From contig OX123193.2 in the NCBI GenBank assembly GCA_944739405.2, forward strand, positions 5,712,331-5,776,330: a stretch of DNA of 64,000 nt. The letters are read 5' to 3'. This DNA is from Euclidia mi (taxonomy: Eukaryota; Arthropoda; Insecta; Lepidoptera; Erebidae). Under the pieces are notes generated by a model. It was not told the DNA's origin. It did no database searches and saw only the letters and a program-made list of their open reading frames with translations. The translations under genes were made by a program, and so were the position numbers. The number at the start of each line of letters is the position of its first letter. The stretch's first letter is position 1. This document shows, piece after piece, positions 1 to 10,032 of the stretch.

Positions 1-61
1 TGAGATTTATTCAAGAGAACAAAAAAAGGAAATATAATTTATTCGCAAGCAGTAAAATTAC

Positions 62-190
62 CTGCAATGTTGTCATAGAATTGGCTTGCTTCGAGTTCCA
101 CTATGATCTGATCTAGAAGTGGTCCGATAAGCGCAAAGCTTTTTTGATGACGGAGTTCTTGCATATAGGAGAAAAGCATTGCTAAAGTGC
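62..190 (-). CDS. Candidate internal coding exon of an unrecognised host gene (partial)
   Basis: On the minus strand a strong splice donor (ATTGCAG|GTAATT, boundary 62/61) closes a stretch open in one frame. The acceptor is probably the AG at 191-192, giving 129 nt, a multiple of three, in phase 1 at both ends. Such an exon can be skipped or included without a frameshift. The 42 readable residues look like a real, helix-rich protein segment, containing LFSYMQELRHQKSFALIG followed by PLLDQIIVELEASQFYDNIA. I do not recognise the protein. The polypyrimidine tract upstream of the acceptor is weak, and an alternative AG three bases upstream would add one residue. No partner exon was found in the window, so neighbouring exons would lie outside it or beyond large introns. 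It is too short to appear as a long ORF. The splice sites and frame are seen; the host-gene interpretation is inferred. Confidence 0.5.
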
Positions 191-659
191 CTACTTATGT
201 CAATACAGCTCAAGATAATACAAATGTAAGCCAGCATAAACAAAAATCATGCCAGAAAAATGAAAGTATAATGGATAAAATAACAAACTTCGCCAACAAA
301 TATTATCCAAAATATGACAACAATTTCACGCTCCAGTTTTCCAGCATCAATTTTCGTTATTTTATCTTTGAGTTAATTAACACACCAACCGAGAACCTTT
401 CTTTATGAACCAAAGCCTCAAAAGAGCTTGCCCAAACACCGTATTATTTCTATTCATCGTATTAACGGTGATCCCAATCAATTATACGGTATCCATCAGC
501 TTCCATTCAGCTGCAGACAATAGATTAAAACAAATATCCAAATTAAAATGTTTGTGGAAGATCAGTGGAACTCGCGTTTGATACTGCAAACAGTGGAATA
601 TGTGGCGGTTTAAAACCGTTAAGCAAACAAATAAAATAATGAAATTCACGTTTTTGTTT
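191..659. other. Unassigned AT-rich stretch
   Basis: If 62-190 is a real minus-strand exon, this is upstream intron. I see no repeat family, RNA gene or protein signature in it. The short ORFs at 187-408 and 482-703 have no recognisable composition or motif. Confidence 0.3.
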
Positions 660-832
660 TCTGTTAATCTGTTAGGATCTCGATAGGTCTCATAATGAAA
701 CAATGACTAATTATAATACTTACCTATATAGTATTAATAGACCCTTTGAGATTCATGTTTTTGAGTACGGTGTTAATCTGCTAGGATCTCGATCGGCCTA
801 ATTATGGAACGATGACTAACTATAATATTTAT
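660..832. repeat. Imperfect direct duplication, about 60 bp, two copies
   Basis: The block at about 661-719 (TGTTAATCTGTTAGGATCTC onward) recurs at about 771-830 with a few substitutions. Period is about 110 bp. The second copy abuts the S-A SINE inserted just downstream, and related ACTAATTATAAT sequence also lies beyond that SINE. Confidence 0.6.
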
Positions 833-835
833 ATT

Positions 836-1083
836 TATTTATTTATAGACTCACGCCTGTATCCCCGAAGGGGTAGGCAGAGGCGTAATATTACACCCAC
901 GTTTCGCCATGAATATTTAGGTCCCACGTAATAGGGGGCGAGCCTATTGCCGTTACCGGGCACATCACCGGACTCTGTGCTGCTACTGAGAATTCGGAAA
1001 ACTCCAGTAACACTTTTGCCCGACCCGGGCATCGAACCCGGGACCTCCAATCTGCAGTCGCATACTGTACTACGGAGGCAGTC
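836..1083 (-). mobile_element. SINE family S-A, near full length
   Basis: Read on the minus strand it has a tRNA-like head (TGCCTCCGTAG) and a B-box (GGTTCGATGCCCGGG). The S-A body follows (AGTAGCAGCACAGAGTC, CCGGTAACGGCAATAGGCTC), then the 3' module CTACCCCTTCGGGGATACAG ending in a TATA/T-rich tail. ACTAACTATAAT at 815-826 and ACTAATTATAAT at 1091-1102 look like a diverged target-site duplication. ORFs across it are shadows of the SINE. Confidence 0.85.
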
Positions 1084-1216
1084 ACTAATTACTAATTATA
1101 ATGCCCTAATTAAAAGTATAGACCTCATAGACTTTGACTAAGAATTTTTAGAAAGACCTTTTAAAGAAGGTTTATTCTCAATTCGACATTTGTTCCAACT
1201 ATTTCAAGAGAGAATA

Positions 1217-1489
1217 GTGATACCACGGAATACAGATTTACATAGAACCACAGACCTTAAGAATTTCGTGTGCCGATTCCAAGTGGGGTCTGTCCCCAGT
1301 TTAGTTCGCAGTTGGCGGCGCTGGCGTCGTTTCTCCTTTTTTCTTGCTCTCGTGTATCTCAATTTCATTAAGGTACACTGGGAGAACATCTCTATTGCTC
1401 TTACACTGGGGGAACAACTTTCACGCCACCAAGCGGCAATTTGGGTCGCAGAAAGTTTGTCTTCAGAGCGCCCATAGAAAATGTGCTTC
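1217..1489 (+). mobile_element. MITE-like element G, copy 1
   Basis: It is about 65-75% similar to 57003-57303. It starts AATACAGATTTACATAGA and ends CTAAGTAAATAATCTGTATT, which are inverted relative to each other. Shared internal blocks include GTGTGCCGATTCCAAGTG, CCAGTTTAGTTCG and AGAAAGTTTGTCTTCAGAGC. It has no coding capacity. A non-autonomous terminal-inverted-repeat transposon fits; the superfamily is not resolved. Confidence 0.6.
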
Positions 1490-4022
1490 TAAGTAAATAA
1501 TCTGTATTTATTGGTTATATCAAATGTTACCTCGCATGATCAATTTTACATTAGAAGGATGGGACTAAACCACAATTTATATTTCGTTAATGTTTTACAA
1601 TAAAGTGGTTTTGGTGTCGCCTGTTTAAGTCGCAACTATAGGCGTCAATGGGTTTTACATTTCAACTGTGCCAACAAAATGGTGAAATAAAATGTCATAA
1701 CGCTTTGTTTTGATAGCTCTCGCGTACGTAATTGCGTAAGTGGTTTTTTATTGAGCTGTTAGATAGTGTGACGTATCATCAAATATTGTAATATGGGTGT
1801 TTCAAAAATGTTAGCCATTTATTTTCACATTTGATTTGATGTGAAATTCACCAAATTTATCAAAGACAGATGACAATACAACAATTTGACGAAAATAATA
1901 CAACAGCGAAAATAAATAACAGACATAAAATATTTTTTGTAGACTATCATATTTTTGGTAAGTGCTTCAACAGTTTACTTTTATTATGAGTAGTATCCAC
2001 ATGTTGGTAATAAAGAGTCTAGGCACATTATACCATATATTTATACCATAACGGCGCCGCTGCAACCCAGCGAATAGCTTGCCTGATTACATTATTTTTT
2101 ATCCAACACCGTCCCAAGCCAGCTAGGTTAAGGGACACCTTTACCTAGCAGGCACAACACTGTCCGTGTTATTGAATACCGTATATAAAGTTGCGCCAAT
2201 AGGCATCATTCTAGATTTTCACACCATCGTTTGCAAGGTTTGCCTATATTCTGCATTCCGTCATGCGACACCCATTGCGTGACGATATTTTCCAATCGGC
2301 TGGGATGCATTCGAATTACAGGGCCCGTCCAATATTATTAGCATCAATATCACAACAGCCTTTACACGTCTACTGGGTCTCCAGTAGTACTCAAGGGTAT
2401 CCAGTAGTCTCCACATAGACTAATCTTAAACCGCCCTCTCGTCTGTCCACCTTGCGGGCGGCCTTTCATAGTTTATAATTTTTATTCACATAATTCACTC
2501 GTAGTAATAAAGAAAACTCAAGACTAGTACGATCTTTCCTTCCCAGAATTAAATTTGTGCACTTATTTCTCTGAATCCATTTTACTCGACAATTTTACCG
2601 TCTTCAAACTTTTGTTATCCATGATAAAGTTGTGAGATGTAAACAAACTTAATCTTTTCAGTTCATAAATCGTGGTAATTTTGACAACACCGCGTTGTAT
2701 TGTACAGAACCATCCGCCCAACGGTTTTTGTTCTGAATTGAATTAATAAGGCATCTGTTTCCAAGGGTCTCCGCAGCCATCGAGGAATTTGGCTTTGTTG
2801 TAGACCGATCGTGTGTTTTGAGCGGGGTTTTAGAGTATTGTGTTGGTAAACTGTATCGTTTAATACCCGACATGAACAATTTTTTATTATATTTCGAAAG
2901 ATTTTCTAAAATAGGTTTTATTTGTGGCATGACTTCGCGCGCAGCTCCGCCAACGTAGGCAATTTGAGCCACTTAGTGGAGACATTTTCTAAAGATCCTC
3001 TCATAATGCTTCGGTACAGCCCCCAAGAAGCTTCTAGCGTCAGACAATACTGAAGAATCTTATGTTAATTGATGATGTTTTAATTTATTGTTTTAAGATC
3101 TGTGTAATAAACATTTTTATAATGCTTTTATTATTATGTACTTACACGTGTTTTAGCAAATAAATATCTTTATCTTTAAGTTGCCCATTATACTTCTGGT
3201 ATTTTTTAACTACGATCCTCACTGTCCAAATAACTAGGAGTACAGATCGGTTCACGAAAGTTGACCACAAATGGCGGCCGTCGCGCATATGTACATTCGT
3301 GCACCAATGGCATGGCTCCGTTCTTGACGCATTCCCTAAGCATTCCACCCGCGCCTCACCCCGCACTTCCACGGGGACCAAAAAAATCATTTCTGCGCAG
3401 TGGTCATCTCTTATGAACATTATGGAGATTGTCATCTTTTAAAGTCATTTGAATTACTTCTGGATAGGTACGATGACATTTGTATCTGCTACATTTTGGT
3501 CAAATACCCGGAACTTATCGAGGCATAGTGAATTGGACCCTGACCCATAGCAACGCAGAATCTTATTCTTTTTATTTGTTCACAGGCCCAGTCAATCGGG
3601 CTGGACCCCATGATCAATCTCACTAAATTCACCATCAGTCTATTTGCGTAAACATATTCAACAGCCCAAAATTTTACATAACATTTTCGCATTCAAACCT
3701 GCAAAAAGAGGATACCTTGCAATTGTATCATGAGCATTACTGTAATTACTTCTGTACCGGCTCCTTCGAGAACATTCCATATAATTGAGTTATACAGATA
3801 CCCGCAAAGGTTGGCTGGGGTCTTTGGAAATTAAGGGTCGCTGATGAAGATACAGATAGTGGATTAGGTAAGTGAGTACTTAGGTTAATTATTATTACAG
3901 TGTTAATAGACTGACAAGTAGGCAGGTAGATGTTTGGCGTTTAGAATGAGAATTAACTGAAGATAGCTTTTGGCGATAGAGTTGCTCATTGTATAGTCAG
4001 TTACATAAGTCCTTATATTATT
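1490..4022. other. Unassigned 2.5-kb stretch
   Basis: No SINE or MITE was recognised. A 104-codon minus-strand ORF (2658-2972) and a 97-codon one (3142-3435) lie here. Neither shows a family motif, a splice context or a supporting neighbour. The piece about 2090-2460 has less skewed composition and could be a worn-out retroelement, but I cannot name one. A short internal duplication (CCAGTAG repeats) lies at 2388-2412. Confidence 0.3.
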
Positions 4023-4590
4023 GTATTAGATGAGTCCGCGGTTGCACCCGCATTATTTAAGGCGCTGCATCGAAAATGTATGCCCTTTTTGATTACCGAT
4101 TTTAAAGCAGTGAGACACACCAGCAAAGTATAAATGTTGTATATTATTTATCAGGTCTTTATCTAGAGACTGCTCGGATAGATACACGATTGAAAGAGTT
4201 TCGCTCGATAGAATTTTAATTTGAAAAACATGCTTTCTCTAAATATATTTATAGATATTTTAAATAATACTTAACTTTTCGCCTTGAAATTGCTACTCAC
4301 CAAAAGAAGAGCCAGTTTATTAGGGACTGGTTGAACGAATTTTCTATAAAACGAATATTACTTGAGTTATCAACGAAATAAGATTTCAGACAGTTTCGTG
4401 ATGGCATGCCATGTCAAAAACCGTGCGACATTCAACTTTATAGCTAACACTTAGCGATGACCTCTGCACGATTTTTTGACCTACGAGTATACCCTCTTAA
4501 GGCTACTGCTCCGCTCCCACGCCTCACAGCGTGATGTTATATAGCCTATAGCCTTCCTAAAAAAATGAGCTATCTAACAGTGAGATAATT
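4023..4590 (+). mobile_element. Lep-alpha repeat, interrupted remnant
   Basis: 4023-4068 matches the family start (TAGATGAGTCCGCGGTTGCA, ATTATTTAAGGC). About 4488-4590 matches the next part (CTTAAGGCTACTGCTCCGCT, GTGATGTTATATAGCCTATA, GAGCTATCTAAC). The intervening 420 bp is unrelated and looks like a later insertion, though I could not find its inverted termini or a clear duplication. Confidence 0.5.
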
Positions 4591-4756
4591 TTAGACAAAA
4601 AATTTAGCTAAATCGTAATTCATAATTTTATTATGATATTCGAATCGTTTTATTACATAAATGCTTCTGCATAAAAATTGAGGTAGGTAGCGAGTTTTTT
4701 TAGTTAACAGTACATACGTTTGTATTTATGGATATCGAGGGATATAGGTCTATAAG

Positions 4757-4842
4757 GGCAGCGATAGCCTAGTGGAGATACCAACGGACTGCCATGCAGA
4801 GGGTATCGGGTTCGAATCCACGGCGCGCACCAATGAATTTTC
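4757..4842 (+). mobile_element. SINE S-B head, truncated at its 3' side
   Basis: GGCAGCGATAGCCTAGTGGA, then a B-box-like GGGTTCGAATCCACGG and CACCAATGAATTTTCGGAGT match the tRNA-like half of S-B. The S-B body is missing: sequence switches at a GCGTGCGTGCGTGCG tract into an unrelated repeat tail. Loss of the 3' half while keeping the 5' head is unusual for target-primed SINE insertion. Confidence 0.8.
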
Positions 4843-4879
4843 GGAGTTATGCGCGTGCGTGCGTGCGGCACTAAGCATT

Positions 4880-5000
4880 CAAATAAAAAAAGAATCATCA
4901 AAATCCGTTCAACCAGTCGAAATTTCCGAGGCAACAAACCCAAAAAAGTACAGTCAAATCGAGAACCGCCTCCTTTTTTTGAAGTCGGTTGAAAACAAAC
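4880..5000 (+). repeat. Dispersed lepidopteran repeat tail
   Basis: GAATCATCAAAATCCGTTCA, then GTACAGTCAAATCGAGAACC and CCTCCTTTTTTTGAAGTCGG form a 3'-end pattern I recognise from lepidopteran genomic repeats (general knowledge, class uncertain). It follows the S-B head directly. Confidence 0.5.
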
Positions 5001-5590
5001 TTAAGCGGTGGAGTTTCGTACGGTTTAATCGGCTGACGCGGATGGAACATACAAATTTAATTTACTTATTAGTTGTAGACAATCGATTTTAATCTAAAAC
5101 AATTTTATGATAAATGTGAAATCATAAGTATACCGATACCGTTAGCGTAATGATGTATTTAATTTTTCATCGTAAGACAGATATCAAAACATTGCAGGAT
5201 TATTTCTACTTTATGTGATAACTGAACTAGGTTATTAAGAAAAACAATAATAATAAAATATATTATTTAAAAAAATATTCAAATAGCCTTAACCAATTTT
5301 AAACAACCAATTTCGATGTTCTGGTAACAAATTATTAAAAAAATATTACAAAACAAATCGACTCCATGCATCTACTGTTCTGGTTTGGGCGTTTGTTATT
5401 TATCACTGTTATCTGTGGCTCGTCAAAATTTTTTGACGTGCGTCAAACTTTTTTATGCCGGATTAAATCATTAATTTCGTTCAAAATACGATATAATGTG
5501 GTAATTCTAAGCTTAAAATATAACTTTAAATGATCGCGCTGTCAAGCGAGCCGTTATTTGCCGAGTCGGTTTTTTTTGCGCGGACACGAT
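5001..5590. other. Unassigned AT-rich stretch
   Basis: No gene, RNA or repeat signature recognised. Confidence 0.3.
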
Positions 5591-5594
5591 ATCT

Positions 5595-5720
5595 GTCTAG
5601 TATTATATATCGAAGATTAATTATATTAATTAATACCAGCTTATCCGTGTCAAGTCCACCACAGGAACAGTAACTTACCTGCGAACAAAATTAAAATATT
5701 GTTAAAATTACAAAATTGCC
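5595..5720 (-). repeat. Dispersed repeat with splice-site-like core, copy 1
   Basis: The minus strand reads TTTTGTTCGCAGGTAAGTTA, matching both an acceptor and a donor. A similar block occurs at 33000-33115 (TTTGTTCACAGGTAAGTTCC), with TTAATTAATACC shared on the other side. That dispersed similarity makes a repeat more likely than an exon boundary. Confidence 0.4.
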
Positions 5721-5752
5721 TATATTGCCGATGTTATAAAATTAAGTGGTAT

Positions 5753-6168
5753 ACTCAATAGACGCTAAGGCAGCGATAGCCTAGTGGAGATACCAACGGA
5801 CTGCCATGCAGAGGGTATCAGGTTCGAATCCACGGCGCGCACCATTGACTTTTCGGAGTTATGTGCGTATTGAATTGATAATTAGGTATCGCTTGTCTCG
5901 TGCCTCGGAGAGCACGTTAAGCCGTCGGTCCCGGCTGTCATGAAGATCTTTGACAGTCGTTATAGGGCGTCAGTACCTCTAAAATAACCTGACACTAGTC
6001 TAAACCATGGAATATCACAATCCCTTCGGATTGCGGAGTCAGACAGGCAGTCGCTCCGTGGAAAAGCTAATATTCCGCCAAATCCGGTTAGAATAGAAAA
6101 GCAGACCTCAGGTTGAGATTGGGACAACGCTAGGAGGATGAAAATGAAGATGACTCAATAGACGCTAA
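5753..6168 (+). mobile_element. SINE S-B, complete, with 16-bp target-site duplication
   Basis: The element proper is 5769-6152 (384 bp), flanked by perfect copies of ACTCAATAGACGCTAA (5753-5768 and 6153-6168). Order: tRNA-like head GGCAGCGATAGCCTAGTGGA; B-box-like GGTTCGAATCC; core TGACTTTTCGGAGTTATGTG; GCCTCGGAGAGCACGTTAAG; GTCATGAAGATCTTTGACAG; TAAACCATGGAATATC; GTCAGACAGGCAGTCGCTC; tail CAACGCTAGGAGGATG plus A/G-rich end. The intact duplication indicates a relatively young insertion. It is the reference copy for the family here. Confidence 0.93.
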
Positions 6169-6364
6169 ATAGACTCACTTATTACACAAAACAATATCAC
6201 AGCAAGCAATATTTTGTCTCCTGCCTACCCCAACATACAACATCTTGCAGTCCACTGCTGCATATAAGCCTCTCTTAATTTGCGTCCCAATAGCATAGTA
6301 AAAAAAGAATAGTAGGTTAGCTAAGGCCGATCGGCGAGTTAATTACCTAGTCTTGCGTCTTAAC

Positions 6365-6500
6365 CTAGGCGCGGCGCATCCAGTACTGAGGCCGCGGCGG
6401 GCCGCGCTCGTCTATGAGATTGTGTGCGTGAAAAGTGCATGCGTATACGGCGTCGGCGATTCACGCGTACATTCAAACCGGTGGTGGCCGATTTGTATGA
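6365..6500. promoter_or_regulatory. Local GC/CpG-rich patch, possible promoter or exon edge
   Basis: AGGCGCGGCGCATCCAGTAC, GAGGCCGCGGCGGGCCGCGC and ACGGCGTCGGCGATTCACGC stand out from the AT-rich surroundings. A 70-codon plus-strand ORF starts at 6424 but has no recognised domain. The base-composition shift is seen; a regulatory role is a guess. Confidence 0.25.
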
Positions 6501-6611
6501 AGCTATCCTACTAATCTTTTATACTATGCCAATATCATTGTGTGTTAACAGGAGGAGTTACCTACACATTCTTCCCAAAGATACTATTCGTCTATTTTTC
6601 TTAGGCGCCAC

Positions 6612-6700
6612 TTACAACACCCACAGAATTAAATAGAGTGGTAACACTTTATATTATTCCATCATCACAGTCATAGTCAAATAGTCCCCAACATATAAAT
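6612..6700 (+). repeat. Dispersed repeat fragment, copy 1
   Basis: AATTAAATAGAGTGGTAACA and the following CACTTTATATTATTCCATCA resemble 44302-44370 (AATCAAATGGAGTGGTGACA, then a CCGTCACCACACGG block). Class unknown. Confidence 0.4.
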
Positions 6701-6740
6701 ATAATATAACTCAGATCAGTGAATAATAATATTCTACCAC

Positions 6741-6975
6741 ATTCAACACCATCTAGTCCCAAACTAAGCAGAAGCTTGTACTATGGGACCTAGATAATGG
6801 ATAAACATACATATATATTTTTTTTGTAAATACATACATATTATACATAGAAACACCCAGACCAAGACAAACATCCATGTTCATGCACACAAATGTTTGA
6901 CTTGAGCGAGAATCGAACCCGCGACCATCGGCGTAGCAGTCGCTTACATTCCCGCGGCGCCAACTGGTCGTCAAT
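6741..6975 (-). mobile_element. SINE family S-F
   Basis: Minus-strand reading: head GACGACCAGTTGGCGCCGCG, B-box-like GGGTTCGATTCTCGCTC, AAGTCAAACATTTGTGTGCA, GGATGTTTGTCTTGGTCTGG, an A/T-rich linker, and the 3' block GTTTATCCATTATCTAGGTC, GCTTAGTTTGGGACTAGATG. It is colinear with 29451-29690. The head is tRNA-like but the element is a dispersed SINE. Confidence 0.8.
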
Positions 6976-8507
6976 ATAGTCATAAAATATATTTCTCTTC
7001 ACGAAATTAAGACCATATAAAAACCATAGAACCTTTAATCTTTCATATCTTATGTTTTCTCCATGTTAAAGTTTACAATCATAAGTCGTAAAGGTTGGTA
7101 CACAAGCGTGTTCTCTAACGAGATAATTACTGCGAGCGCAAGCGACTTCTAATTTAATGTGTACCCGACTTTATAATGTTGTGCGGTTGCTTCTGTTGGT
7201 TCATATTTGTGAAGCGATTAGAAACTGTTATTAAGATGTTACAAAACGTTATGTCCTATTTAAAAAGTACTTTAAACATTTTACAAAACCGTTCAGTCTT
7301 ATTTAAAAGATAAATACTACTACTTATGTCATAAGTGAGTATTAAAAAGATTTTTAATGGTTGCAAAGGTGTTATAAGCGCAAGTAGCGCCATGTCTTTG
7401 TCAATTAAAAAGTCGTTAACTTTTCGTTTACTCCATCTGCGTGCTTGTGATAATAGGTACTACAAAGAAAACGTTTCAAATAATAACATTTATAAATATG
7501 TGTGGTATAATTTCATAATCACGAATTCATGAATAATTGGATTGTTTTCCCGTACCCCCTAAACTAAACGTAGCTGAATTATTCATATAATAAGCCATCA
7601 GACAATCAGAATCTCGTCAAAATCGATGAGGCTTTTTCGGCGATTAACTAATACAAACAGATCGGCGATAGACCGAAAAAAATACAAAAAGATTTTGGTT
7701 GTCGTTATCGCATGTATTTTCTTAGACATTTAGTAAAAAGCTAAAACCTTTATATTACTAAAATAAATTAAAAATAACACGCAGCATAATTTGTATAATA
7801 CGAGTAAAAATAACATAAAAATTGAAGCTGTATCCAACTAAAACTATTATACAAAGTAAGGTAAAAAGGTGCGGTCGTTATTTAAAAGTTTCCTTCACCT
7901 GAAGTACCGGCGATGAGATATTGGTATACGTTAGATTAGAACCCGGGAAAAGTGGACCATATTGAGAATATTTTTTTACCGGGAGGTTTATAAAACGCCG
8001 GATTAAACATGGCGTGTACAGAATTTTGCGTGAGAAAATCTTCAAACGAAAACATTTGGTGAAGGGAATTAAGTCTTCAGTAAATATCTTGCCGTGGTTT
8101 CAGATATTGCAAATTCAATGTCGGTTTAGGATATTTACAGATAATCGTGTACATAGGGCTTCAATTTATTGGAATATTTTGCAAGAATACCATTTATGGT
8201 ATTGAAGGCAGATTGAGCAAAAAACACGGAACAGAAAATTTAAAAGATTTAGAATATTTATTTTGTTTATTTCAATTTCTACACAAATTGGTACCAATTT
8301 TTTTTCACGACTGCTCAAAAGGCTATATTTTTTTGTTCCGATGTATGTATGGGTGCTTCTTCTTTCCGTAACGTTTTCAGGGGAAATCATTTTTACAACT
8401 CGAGAACACCGCATTTCACGGTTGACGTTCAGTTGTTGTCTCTTTCAAATTTACGTTTTGGAACGTCATTTTTGAATAAGTGAAAGAGATGAATATAGGA
8501 TTTTTCT
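6976..8507. other. Unassigned stretch
   Basis: No repeat family or gene recognised. Overlapping 60-80 codon ORFs around 8000-8480 on both strands look like chance reading in AT-rich sequence. Confidence 0.3.
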
Positions 8508-8665
8508 AAGGTGCTTATTGATTTCAAAGCTACGTCGGCTATCTCGGCTGGTTGCCCCGCTATTTTGAACGTCAATTGTAAAAGTTTGTTACTCTAGTTG
8601 TTAAGTTATCTGAATGATTTTAGCAGCCTTATAAGTGACGTAGGCTACTTTTTACACAGCACCTT
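8508..8665. mobile_element. Small inverted-repeat element, about 158 bp
   Basis: It starts AAGGTGCT and ends AGCACCTT, with an inner matching block (AAAGCTACGTCGGCT on the left; AAGTGACGTAGGCTAC on the right). There is no ORF. A MITE fits, but no clear target-site duplication was seen. Confidence 0.4.
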
Positions 8666-8767
8666 CAGCGAAGTCCAGTATGTAAGGCACAATAGGAATT
8701 AATAGATTCGCGCTTGATTTTTTTTTTCTACTTAATTTTTATTCATCTTTACAAGAGATAACATATC

Positions 8768-8985
8768 TTCTTAATATATAAAATCCTTGCGTTACTGACT
8801 GACTGACAGACACGCTACAGCCGAAACTATTGGGCGCAGGAAGCTGAAATTTGGCATGTATGTTCCTTGGGGACCGTAGCGGTGCACTAAGAAGAGATTT
8901 CCCGAAATTCCCACGGGATCGGCCAAAACGGGTAAATTTAAAAAAAATGCAGGCCTAGCTGCTGACGTCCTCTAGTATTATTGTA
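8768..8985 (+). mobile_element. Lep-beta repeat, copy 1
   Basis: TATATAAAATCCTTGCGTTA, CTGACTGACTGACAGACACG, GAAGCTGAAATTTGGCATGT, TTTCCCGAAATTCCCACGGG and terminal GACGTCCTCTAGTATTATT. It is colinear with 47390-47565 (plus) and 25418-25606 (minus). Class unresolved; repeats of this look are abundant in Lepidoptera. Confidence 0.7.
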
Positions 8986-9318
8986 TTATATATTATTATT
9001 ATATTATAACACACATAACACGAAGAATAAAGCAGCTCAAATTCTCTATATGAAACTAGGAACATACAGATCAACTAGAATGAAATTACACTCGAAGCTA
9101 GATCGGCTTACTTGAAGCTTATTAGCCGAGTTCATCGATGTATATCCGCGTTAAGTTGTTCGCAGTGCTGCGGAGTTACGTGAGCGTTATAAATCAAGCT
9201 GTATTTATTCTTGCGTGCATTTGAACGTGTAATATAGTCTTCAGATTTTAAAATGCTTATAAGCTGTACATATTATAATGTTTTTGTTATTTTGGAACAT
9301 ATGCGGCTAAGGTTTTAG
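8986..9318. other. Unassigned stretch
   Basis: Contains an ATTATT-rich segment at about 8978-9010. Nothing else recognised. Confidence 0.3.
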
Positions 9319-9319
9319 C

Positions 9320-9664
9320 TTCGACTTAGCGTTATCCCGGTTCCATCATTGACAGTCACCCTGGAGACCCGGTTACGCTTTTTATTCTAACAATTATTTT
9401 TATTCAACAGATTTGACAGAATACTAGCTTTTCCACAGAGCGACTGCCCTCTGATCTCCGCAACACAAAGAGATAGTGGTATTCCAGGGCTTAGACCGCA
9501 GTCAGTATATTCAATGTTACTGAGTATAGGTACTACTATCAAAAGTCTTCAAGACAGCCGGGATCGACCGGGTCGAAGGGTTAACGTCCTCTTCGAGCCA
9601 CGGAGGAAGCGATGATTGATAACAGTGGAGTAGCAGTCTATTGGTATCTCCACTATCGCTGCAT
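9320..9664 (-). mobile_element. SINE S-B, diverged
   Basis: Minus strand: head GCAGCGATAGTGGAGATACC, then a degraded tRNA-like and middle part, AGCACAGAGACC-type divergence, CTTTGTGTTGCGGAGATCAG, AGTCGCTCTGTGGAAAAGCT and end CCGGGATAACGCTAAG. The whole S-B length is represented, with many substitutions and small gaps, so this is an old copy. Confidence 0.75.
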
Positions 9665-9725
9665 GTTGTAGCAAAATTAAATAGTATTCTTCGTTTATAT
9701 AGTTTAATCTAATATGCCAAAGAGC

Positions 9726-10032
9726 GATGGAACGGACTATTCTGGGTCTTAAATTGACAGACTTACTATCCGTTCCATCACAAACATCGCGGGAGCCCGG
9801 GGTGCGCTTACTAGTCTAACCACATATGACAGAATATCAACTTTTCTACAGAGCGACTGCCGTCTGACCTCCGTAACTCAAAGGGATAGCGATATTCCAA
9901 GGATTATATCAGTGTCAGTTCATTTGAGGCTACTGACTCCCCGTCACGATAGTCAAAGATCTTCATGACAGCCGGGACCGACGGTTTAACGTGGTCTCCG
10001 AGGCACGGGGCTAGTGATAATTAACAATTGAA
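9726..10032 (-). mobile_element. SINE S-B, lacking the tRNA-like head
   Basis: Minus-strand blocks: CTAGCCCCGTGCCTCGGAGA, GTCGGTCCCGGCTGTCATGA, AGATCTTTGACTATCGTGAC, GGTCAGACGGCAGTCGCTCT and GGTTAGACTAGTAAGCGCAC. The 5' head is absent, the common 5' truncation. At the distal side GATGGAACGGA (9726-9736) faces TCCGTTCCATC (9771-9781), a small inverted pair. Confidence 0.75.

Noticed and set aside
2658..2972. 104-codon minus-strand ORF with protein-like start MAQIAYVGGAAREVMPQIKP
   Set aside because: It reads somewhat protein-like, but I could not assign a family and upstream reading is broken; it may be a retroelement relic. Not called as a gene.
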